Assembly: GCA_963971405.1 (NCBI GenBank)
Contig: OZ020487.1
Span: 19,329,371-19,393,370 of the forward strand
Source: Psococerastis gibbosa
Lineage: Eukaryota; Arthropoda; Insecta; Psocodea; Psocidae
Length of the DNA: 64,000 bases
Direction: 5' to 3'
Made by a program: the position numbers and the translations under genes. How positions within the stretch are numbered: the first letter of the stretch is position 1; each line of letters opens with the position of its first letter. Below the pieces are notes generated by a model. That model saw nothing but the letters and a program-made list of their open reading frames with translations. It did no database searches and was not told the origin of the DNA. This document shows, in pieces, positions 51,401-62,700 of the stretch.

Positions 51401-54400
51401 AAAATAAGTAAATAGCAATTTTTTTTATTCTTGTCGAATGAATTTTTTTAGCAACATTTACACCGATGAACACTCAGGAGCAAGTGGCCAATATTAAGTA
51501 CAATACAATGAGCCTAAATAAGCAAAATTAAGACACCTATATCTTTTTAAGACCTTTAAAAAAAATAAAATAAGTAAATAGCTATTTTTCTTATTCTTGT
51601 CGAATGAATTTTTTTTAGCCACATTTACACCGATGAACACGCAGGAACAATTGCCCAATGTTAAGTACGATACAATGAGCCAAAATAAGCAAAATTAAGA
51701 CACCTATATCTTTTTTAAACCTTTAAAAAAAATAAAATAAGTAAATAGCTATTTTTCTTATTCTTGTCGAATGAATTTTTTTTAGCTACATTTACACCGA
51801 TGAACACGCAGGAGCAATTGCTCAATGTTAAGTACAATACAATGAGCCAAAGTATGCAAAATTAAGACACTCATGTCATATCAAGACCTTTAAAAAAAAA
51901 TAAGTATATAGCATTTTTCGTATTCTTGTCGAATGAATTTTTTGTAGCTACATTTACACCGATGAACACGCTGGAGCAATTGCCTAATGTTAGATACAGT
52001 ACATTGAGCCAAAATAAGCAATATTAAGACACCCATATCTTTTCAAAACCTTTAAAAAAAATAAAATAAGTAAATAGCTATTTTTCGTATTCTTGCCGTA
52101 TGAATTTTTTTAAGCTACATTTACACCGATGAACACGCAGGAGCGATTGCTCAATATTAAATACAATACATTGAGCCAAAATAAGCAAAATTAAGACACC
52201 TATATCATTTCAAGACCATTAAAAAAAATAAAATAAGTATATAGCTATTATCGTATTCTTGTCGAATGAATTTTTTGTAGCTACATTTACACCGATGAAC
52301 ACGCAAGAGCAATTGTCTAATGTTAAGTCGTACACAATGTACCTAAACAAGCAAAATTAAGACACCTATATCTTTTTTAAACCTTTAAAAAAATAAAATA
52401 AGTAAATAGCAATTTTTCTTATTCTTGTCGAATGAATTTTTTTTAGCTACATTTACACCGATGAACACGCAGGAACAATCGCTCAATGTTAAGTACAATA
52501 CAATGAGCCAAAATAAGCAAAATTAAGACACCTATATCTTTTTAAGACCTTTAAAAAAAATAAAATAAGTAAATAGCTATTTTTCTTATTCTTGTCGAAT
52601 GAATTTTGTTTAGCTACATTTACTCCGATGAACACGCAGGAGCAATTGCTCAATGTTAAGTACAATACAGTGAGTCAAAATAAGCAAAATTAAGACACCC
52701 ATATCATTTCAAGACCATTAAAAAAAATAAAATAAGTATATAGCTATTATCGTATTCTTGTCGAATGAATTTTTTGTAGCTACATTTACACCGATGAACA
52801 CGCAGGAGCAATTGTTCAATGTTAAGTCCTACACAATGTACCTAAACAAGCAAAATTAAGACACCTATATCTTTTTAAGACCTTTAAAAAATAAAATAAG
52901 TAAATAGCTATTTTTCTTATTCTTGTCGAATGAATATTTTTTAGCTAAATTTACACCGATGAACACGCAGGAGCAATTGCTCAATATTAAATACAATACA
53001 TTGAGCCAAAATAAGCAAAATTAAGACACCTATATCTTTTTAAGACCTTTAAAAAAAAAAAGAAGTATATAGCTATTTTTTGTATTCTTGTCGAATGAAT
53101 TTTTTTTAGCTACATTTACACCGACGTACACGCAGGAGCAAATGGTCAATGTTAAGTACCATACAATGAGCCTAAATAAGCAAAATTAAGGCACCTTTAT
53201 CTTTTTAAGACCTTTAAAAAAATAAAATAAGTAAATAGCTATTTTTCTTATTCTTGTCGAATGAATTTTTTTAAGCTACATTTACACCGATGAACACGCA
53301 GGAACAATTGCTCAATGTCAGGTACAATACATTGAGCCACAATAAGCAAAATTAAGACACCCATATCATTTCAAGACCATTAAAAAAAATAAAATAAGTA
53401 TATAGCTATTATCGTATTCTTGTCGAATGAATTTTTTGTAGCTACATTTACACCGATGAACACGCAGGAGCAAGTGGTCAATGTTAAGTACAATACAATG
53501 AGCCTAAATAAGCAAAATTAAGACACCTATATCTTTATAAGACCTTTAAAAAAAAAAATAAGTAAATAGCTATTTTTCGTATTCTTGCCGTATGAATTTT
53601 TTTAAGCTACATTTACACCGATGAACACGCAGGAGCAATTGCTCAATATTAAATACATTACATTGAGCCAAAATACGCAAAATTAAGACACCTATATCTT
53701 TTAAAGACCTTTAAAAAAAAAGAAGTAAATAGCTATTTTTCTTATTCTTGTCGAATGAATTTTGTTTAGCTACATTTACACCGATGAACACGCAGGAGCA
53801 ATTGCTCAATGTTAATTACAATACAATGAGCAAAAATAAGCCAAATTAAGACACCCGGGTCATATCAAGACCTTTAAAAAAAAAAAAATAAGTATAGAGC
53901 TATTTTTCGTATTCTTGTCGAATGAATTTTTTTTAGCAACATTTACACCGATGAACACGCAGGAGCAATTGCACAATGTTAAATACAATACAATGAGCCG
54001 AAATAAGCAAAATTTAGACACCCTTATCATATCAAGACCTTAAAAAAAATAATATAAGTAAATAGCTATTTTTTTTATTCTTGTCGAATGAATTTTTTTT
54101 AGCAACATTTACACCGATGAACACGCTGGAGCAATTGCCTAATGTTAGATACAGTACAGTGAGCTAAAATAAGCAAAATTAAGGCACCTATATCTTTTTA
54201 AAACCTTTAAAAAAAATAAAATAAGTAAATAGCTATTTTTCTTATTCTTGTCGAATGAATTTTATGTAGCTACATTTACACCGATGAACACGCAGGAGCA
54301 ATTGCTCAATGTTAAGTACAATACAATGAGCCAAAATAAGCAAAATTAAGACACCAATATCTTTTTAAAACCTTTAAAAAAAATAAAATAAGTAAATAGC

Positions 54401-55230
54401 TATTTTTCTTATTCTTGTCGAATGAATTTTTTTTAGCTACATTTACACCGATGAACACGCAGGAGCAATTGCTCAATGTTAAGTACAATACAATGAGCCA
54501 AAATAAGCAAAATTAAGACACTCATATCATATCAAGACCTTTAAAAAAAAAAATAAGTATATAGCTATTTTTCGAATTCTTGTCGAATGAATTTTTTGTA
54601 GCTACATTTACACCGATGTACACGCTGGAGCAATTGCCAAATGTTAGATACAATACAATGAGCCAAAATAAGCAAAATTAAGACACCTATATCTTTTTAA
54701 AACCTTTAAAAAAAATAAAATAAGTAATTAGCTATTTTTCGTATTCTTGCCGTATGAATTTTTTTAAGCTACATTTACACCGATGAACACGCAGGAGCAA
54801 TTGCTCAATGTTACGTACAATACATGGAGCCAAAATAAGCAAAATAAAGACACCTATATCTTTTTAAAACCTTTAAAAAAAAAAAATAAGTAAATAGCTA
54901 TTTTTCTTATTCTTGTCGAATGAATTTTTTTTAGCCACATTTACACCGATGAACACGCAGTAACAATTGCTCAATGTTAAGTACAATACAATGAGCCAAA
55001 ATTAGCAAAATAAAGACACCTATATCTTTTTAAAACCTTTAAAAAAAATAAAATAAGTAAATAGCTATTTTTCTTATTCTTGTCGAATGAATTTTTTTTA
55101 GCCACATTTACGCCGATGAACACGCAGGAACAATTGCTCAGTGTTAAGTACAATACAATGAGCCAAAATAAGCAAAATTAAGACACCTATATCTTTTCAA
55201 AACCTTTAAAAAAAATAAAATAAGCAAATA
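48427..55230 (+). repeat. 26-monomer duplication of 44110 onward, running on to the end of the long HOR
   Basis: Monomers from 48427 repeat those from 44110 at offset 4,316-4,317 bp (for example 46766 to 51082). Unlike the local source, the undeleted pair 51415 and 51581 is present. The series continues through the 21811 type (55064). One monomer is deleted at 52077. A private AATGAAACAAA occurs at 51340. The CTGGAGCAATTGCC monomer near 54615 reads GATGTACACG, a local change. Confidence 0.9.
52077..52243 (+). repeat. Mosaic monomer replacing the 18659 and 18826 types
   Basis: The monomer follows the 18659 type (AGCGATTG, CAATATTAAATAC) up to CACCTAT, then the 18826 type (ATATCATTTC, AGACCATT). 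The switch lies between 52202 and 52206. One monomer is lost. This breakpoint is in the tail and not in the conserved box. Confidence 0.82.
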
Positions 55231-56730
55231 GCTATTTTTCTTATTCTTGTCGAATGAATTTTTTTAAGCTTCATTTACACCGATGAACACGCAGGAGCAA
55301 TTGCTCAATGTTAAGTACAATACATTGAGCCAAAATAAGCAAAATAAAGACACCTATATCTTTTTAAAACCTTTAAAAAAAATAAAATAAGTAAATAGCT
55401 ATTTTTCTTATTCTTGTCGAATGAATTTTTTTTAGCCACATTTACGCCGATGAACACGCAGGAACAATTGCTCAGTGTTAAGTACAATACAATGAGCCAA
55501 AATAAGCAAAATTAAGACACCTATATCTTTTCAAAACCTTTAAAAAAAATAAAATAAGCAAATAGCTATTTTTCTTATTCTTGTCGAATGAATTTTTTTT
55601 AGCTACATTTACACCGATGAACACGTAGGAGCAATTGCTCAATGTTAAGTACAATACAATGAGCCAAAATAAGCAAAATTAAGACACTCATATCATATCA
55701 AGACCTTTAAAAAAAAAAATAAGTATATAGCTATTTTTCGTATTCTTGTCGAATGAATTTTTTGTAGCTACATTTACACTGATGAACACGCAGGAGCAAT
55801 TGCTCAATGTTAAGTACAATACATTGAGCCAAAATAAGCAAAATAAAGACACCTATATCTTTTTAAAACCTTTAAAAAAAAAAAAAAAATAAGTAAATAG
55901 CTATTTTTCTTATTCTTGTCGAATGAATTTTTTTTAGCCACATTTACACCGATGAACACGCAGGAACAATTGCTCAATGTTAAGTACAATACATTGAGCC
56001 AAAATAAGCAAAATAAAGACACCTATATCCTTTTAAAACCTTTAAAAAAAATAAAATAAGTAAATAGCTCTTTTTCTTATTCTTGTCGAATGAATTTTAT
56101 TTAGCTACATTTACACCGATGAACAATCAGGAGCAATTGCTCAATGTTAAGTTCAATACAATGAGCCAAAATAAATAAAATTAAGACACCGTTATCATAT
56201 CAAGACCTTTAAAAAAAATAAAATAAGTATATAGCTATTTTTCGTATTCTTGTCGAATGAATTTTTTGTAGCTACATTTTCACCAATGTACACGCAGGAG
56301 CAAGTGGTCAATGTTAAGTACAATACAATGAGCCTAAATAAGCAAAATTAAGACACCTATATCTTATAAGACCTTTAAAAAAAAAAATAAGTAAATAGCT
56401 ATTTTTCTTATTCTTGTCGAATGAATTTTTTTTAGCTACATTTACACCGATGAACACGCAGGAACAATTGCTCAATGTTAAGTACAATACAATGAGCCAA
56501 AATAAGCGAAATTAAGACACCTTTATCTTTTTAAAACCTTTAAAAAAATAAAATAAGTAAATAGCTATTTTTCATATTCTTGTCGAATGAATTTTTTTTA
56601 GCCACATTTACACCGATGAACACGCAGGAACAATTGCTTAATGTTAAATACAATACAATGAGCCAAAATAAGCAAAATTAAGACACCTATATCTTTTTAA
56701 AAACTTTAAAAAAAATAAAATAAGTAAATA
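55231..56730 (+). repeat. Nine-monomer island with left-family monomers
   Basis: Starts are 55231, 55398, 55565, 55730, 55900, 56067, 56234, 56398 and 56564. The first has AAGCTTC (55266-55271), a variant otherwise seen in 1-8000. The second (55398) repeats the ACGCCG/CAGTG monomer of 55064 two units later. The pair 55730 and 55900 matches 1015 and 1182 in their shared block. The monomer at 56067 has GAACAATCAGG and matches the 1349 type. Others are singletons (TTTTCACCAATG near 56278). An uninterrupted run of 16 A lies at 55874-55889. Confidence 0.78.
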
Positions 56731-59700
56731 GCTATTTTTCGTATTCTTGTCGAATGAATTTTTTGTAGCTACATTTACACAGATGAACACGCAGGAGCAA
56801 TTGGTCAATGTTTAATACAACACAGTGAGCCTAAACAAGCAAAATTAGACACCTATATCTTTTTAAGACCTTTAAAAAAAATAAAATAAGTAAATAGCTA
56901 TTTTTTTTATTCTTGTCGAATGAATTTTGTTTAGCTACATTTACTCCGATGAACACGCAGGAGCAATTGCTCAAAGTTAAGTACAATACAGTGAGTCAAA
57001 ATAAGCAATATTAAGACACCCTTATCTTATCAAGACCTTTAAAAAAAATAAAATAAGTATATAGCTATTATCGTATTCTTGTCGAATGAATTTTTTGTAG
57101 CTACATTTACACCGATGAACACGCAGGAGCAATTGTTCAATGTTAAGTCCTACACAATGTACCTAAACAAGCAAAATTAAGACACCTATATCTTTTCAAG
57201 ACCTTTAAAAAAAAAAAATAAGTAAATAGCTATTTTTCTTATTCTTGTCGAATGAATTTTTTTTAGCTACATTTACACCGATGAACACGCAGGAGCAATT
57301 GGTCAATGTTAAGTACAATACAGTGAGCCTAAACAAGCAAAATTAGACACCGATATCTTTTTAAGACCTTTAAAAAAAATAAAATAAGTAAATAGCTATT
57401 TTTTTTATTCTTGTCGAATGAATTTTGTTTAGCTACATTTACTCCGATGAACACGCAGGAGCAATTGCTCAATGTTAAATACAATACAGTGAGTCAAAAT
57501 AAGCAAAATTAAGACACCCATATCATTTCAAGACCATTAAAAAAAAAAAAATAAGTATATAGCTATTATCGTATTCTTGTCGAATGAATTTTTTGTAGCT
57601 ACATTTACACCGATGAACACGCAGGAGCAATTGTTCAATGTTAAGTCCTACACAATGTACCTAAACAAGCAAAATTAAGACACCTATATTTTTTTAAGAC
57701 CTTTAAAAAAATAAAATAAGTAAATAGCTATTTTTCTTATTCTTGTCGAATGAATTTTTTTTAGCTACATTTACACCGATGAACACGCAGGAAAAATTGC
57801 TTAATGTTAAGTACAATACATTGAGCCAAAATAAGTAAAATTAAGACACCTATATCTTTTTAAAACCTTTAAAAAAATAAAATAAGTAAATAGCTATTTT
57901 TTTTATTCTTGTCGAATGAATTTTTTTTAGCTACATTTACACCGACGTACACGCAGGAGCAAATGGTCAATGTTACGTACAATACAATGAGCCTAAATAA
58001 GCAAAATTAAGACACCTTTATCTTTTTAAGACCTTTAAAAAAATAAAATAAGTAAATAGCTATTTTTCTTATTCTTGTCGAATGAATTTTTTTAGCTACA
58101 TTTACACCGATGAACACGCAGGAACAATTGCTCAATGTCAAGTACAATACATTGAGCCAAAATAAGCAAAACTAAGACACCCATATCATTTCAAGACCAT
58201 TAAAAAAAATAAAATAGGTATATAGCTATTATCGTATTCTTGTCGAATGAATTTTTTGTAGCTACATTTACACCGATGAACACGCAGGAGCAAGTGGTCA
58301 ATGTTAAGTACAATACAATGAGCCTAAACAAGCAAAATTTATACACCTATATCTTTTTAAGACCTTTAAAAAAAATAAAATAAGTATATAGCTATTATCG
58401 TATTCTTGTCGAATGAATTTTGTGTAGCTACATTTACACCGATGAACACGCAGGAGCAATTGTTCAATGTTATGTCCTACACAATGTACCTAAACAAGCA
58501 AAATTAAGACACCTATATCTTTTTAAAACCTTTAAAAAAAATAAAATAAGTAAATAGCTATTTTTCTTATTCTTGTCGAATGAATTTTTTTTAGCTACAT
58601 TTACACCGATGAACACGCAGGAGCAATTGCTCAATGTTAAGTACAATACAATGAGCCCAAAATAAGCAAAATTAAGACACTCATGTCATATGAAGACCTT
58701 TAAAAAAAAAAATAAGTATATAGCTATTTTTCGTATTCTTGTCGAATGAATTTTTTGTAGCTACATTTACACAGATGAACACGCTGGAGCAATTGCTTAA
58801 TGTTAGATACAGTACAGTGAGCCAAAATAAGCAATACTAAGACACCCATATCATTTCAAAACCTTTTAAAAAAATAAAATAAGTAAATAGCTATTTTTCT
58901 TATTCTTGTCGAATGAATTTTTTTTAGCTACATTTACACCGATGAACACGCAGGAGCAATTGTTCAATATTAAATACATTACATTGAGCCAAAATAAGCA
59001 AAATTAAGACACCTATATCTTTTAAAGACCTTTAAAAAAAAAAGAAGTAAATAGCTATTTTTTTATTCTTGTCGAATGAATTTTGTTTAGCTACATTTAC
59101 ACCGATGAACACGCAGGAGCAATTGCTCAATGTTAATTACAATACAATGAGCAAAAATAAGCCAAATTAAGACACCCGGGTCATATCAAGACCTTTAAAA
59201 AAAATAAAATAAGTATAGAGCTATTTTTCGTATTCTGGTCGAATGAATTTTTTGTAGCTGCATTTACACCGATGAACACGCAGGAGCAATTGCTCAATAT
59301 TAAATACAATACAATGAGCCTAAATAAGCAAAATTAAGACACCTATATCTTTTTATGACCTTTAAAAAAAATAAAATAAGTATATAGCAATTTTTTGTAT
59401 TCTTGTCGAATGAATTTTTTGTAGCTACATTTACACAGATGAACACGCAGGAGCAATTGGTCAATGTTGAGTACAATACAGTGAGCCCAAACAAGCAAAA
59501 TTAAGACACCTATATCTTTTTAAGACCTTTAAAAAAAAAAAATAAGTAAATAGCTATTTTTCTTATTCTTGTCGAATGAATTTTTTTTTGCTACATTTAC
59601 ACCGATGAACACGCAGGAGCAATTGTTCAATGTTAAGTACAATACAATGAGCCAAAATAAGCCAAATTAAGACACCCTTATCATATCAAGACCTTTAAAA

Positions 59701-62700
59701 AAAATAAAATAAGTAAATAGCAATTTTTTTTATTCTTGTCGAATGAATTTTTTTAGCAACATTTACACCGATGAACACGCAGGAACAATTGCCCAATGTT
59801 AAGTACGATACAATGAGCCAAAATAAGCAAAATTAAGACACCTATATCTTTTTTAAACCTTTAAAAAAAATAAAATAAGTAAATAGCTATTTTTCTTATT
59901 CTTGTCGAATGAATTTTTTTTAGCTACATTTACACCGATGAACACGCAGGAGCAATTGCTCAATGTTAAGTACAATACAATGAGCCAAAGTATGCAAAAT
60001 TAAGACACTCATGTCATATCAAGACCTTTAAAAAAAAATAAGTATATAGCATTTTTCGTATTCTTGTCGAATGAATTTTTTGTAGCTACATTTACACCGA
60101 TGAACACGCTGGAGCAATTGCCTAATGTTAGATACAGTACATTGAGCCAAAATAAGCAATATTAAGACACCCATATCTTTTCAAAACCTTTAAAAAAAAT
60201 AAAATAAGTAAATAGCTATTTTTCGTATTCTTGCCGTATGAATTTTTTTAAGCTACATTTACACCGATGAACACGCAGGAGCGATTGCTCAATATTAAAT
60301 ACAATACATTGAGCCAAAATAAGCAAAATTAAGACACCTATATCTTTTTAAGACCTTTAAAAAAAATAAAATAAGTAAATAGCTATTTTTCTTATTCTTG
60401 TCGAATGAATTTTGTTTAGCTACATTTACTCCGATGAACACGCAGGAGCAATTGCTCAATGTTAAGTACAATACAGTGAGTCAAAATAAGCAAAATTAAG
60501 ACACCCATATCATTTCAAGACCATTAAAAAAAATAAAATAAGTATATAGCTATTATCGTATTCTTGTCGAATGAATTTTTTGTAGCTACATTTACACCGA
60601 TGAACACGCAAGAGCAATTGTTTAATGTTAAGTCGTACACAATGTACCTAAACAAGCAAAATTAAGACACCTATATCTTTTTTAAACCTTTAAAAAAATA
60701 AAATAAGTAAATAGCAATTTTTCTTATTCTTGTCGAATGAATTTTTTTTAGCTACATTTACACCGATGAACACGCAGGAACAATCGCTCAATGTTAAGTA
60801 CAATACAATGAGCCAAAATAAGCAAAATTAAGACACCTATATCTTTTTAAGACCTTTAAAAAAAATAAAATAAGTAAATAGCTATTTTTCTTATTCTTGT
60901 CGAATGAATTTTGTTTAGCTACATTTACACCGATGAACACGCAGGAACAATCGCTCAATGTTAAGTACAATACAATGAGCCAAAATAAGCAAAATTAAGA
61001 CACCTATATCTTTTTATGACCTTTAAAAAAAATAAAATAAGTATATAGCAATTTTTTGTATTCTTGTCGAATGAATTTTTTGTAGCTACATTTACACAGA
61101 TGAACACGCAGGAGCAATTGGTCAATGTTTAATACAACACAGTGAGCCTAAACTAGCAAAATTAGACACCTATATCTTTTTAAGACCTTTAAAAAAAATA
61201 AAATAAGTAAATAGCTATTTTTTTTATTCTTGTCGAATGAATTTTGTTTAGCTACATTTACTCCGATGAACACGCAGGAGCAATTGCTCAAAGTTAAGTA
61301 CAATACAGTGAGTCAAAATAAGCAATATTAAGACACCCTTATCTTATCAAGACCTTTAAAAAAAATAAAATAAGTATATAGCTATTATCGTATTCTTGTC
61401 GAATGAATTTTTTGTAGCTACATTTACACCGATGAACACGCAGGAGCAATTGTTCAATGTTAAGTCCTACACAATGTACCTAAACAAGCAAAATTAAGAC
61501 ACCTATATCTTTTCAAGACCTTTAAAAAAAAAAATAAGTAAATAGCTATTTTTCTTATTCTTGTCGAATGAATTTTTTTTAGCTACATTTACACCGATGA
61601 ACACGCAGGAGCAATTGGTCAATGTTAAGTACAATACAGTGAGCCTAAACAAGCAAAATTAGACACCGATATCTTTTTAAGACCTTTAAAAAAAATAAAA
61701 TAAGTAAATAGCTATTTTTTTTATTCTTGTCGAATGAATTTTGTTTAGCTACATTTACTCCGATGAACACGCAGGAGCAATTGCTCAATGTTAAATACAA
61801 TACAGTGAGTCAAAATAAGCAAAATTAAGACACCCATATCATTTCAAGACCATTAAAAAAAAAAAAATAAGTATATAGCTATTATCGTATTCTTGTCGAA
61901 TGAATTTTTTGTAGCTACATTTACACCGATGAACACGCAGGAGCAATTGTTCAATGTTAAGTCCTACACAATGTACCTAAACAAGCAAAATTAAGACACC
62001 TATATTTTTTTAAGACCTTTAAAAAAATAAAATAAGTAAATAGCTATTTTTCTTATTCTTGTCGAATGAATTTTTTTTAGCTACATTTACACCGATGAAC
62101 ACGCAGGAAAAATTGCTTAATGTTAAGTACAATACATTGAGCCAAAATAAGTAAAATTAAGACACCTATATCTTTTTAAAACCTTTAAAAAAATAAAATA
62201 AGTAAATAGCTATTTTTTTTATTCTTGTCGAATGAATTTTTTTTAGCTACATTTACACCGACGTACACGCAGGAGCAAATGGTCAATGTTACGTACAATA
62301 CAATGAGCCTAAATAAGCAAAATTAAGACACCTTTATCTTTTTAAGACCTTTAAAAAAATAAAATAAGTAAATAGCTATTTTTCTTATTCTTGTCGAATG
62401 AATTTTTTTAGCTACATTTACACCGATGAACACGCAGGAACAATTGCTCAATGTCAAGTACAATACATTGAGCCAAAATAAGCAAAACTAAGACACCCAT
62501 ATCATTTCAAGACCATTAAAAAAAATAAAATAGGTATATAGCTATTATCGTATTCTTGTCGAATGAATTTTTTGTAGCTACATTTACACCGATGAACACG
62601 CAGGAGCAAGTGGTCAATGTTAAGTACAATACAATGAGCCTAAACAAGCAAAATTTATACACCTATATCTTTTTAAGACCTTTAAAAAAAATAAAATAAG

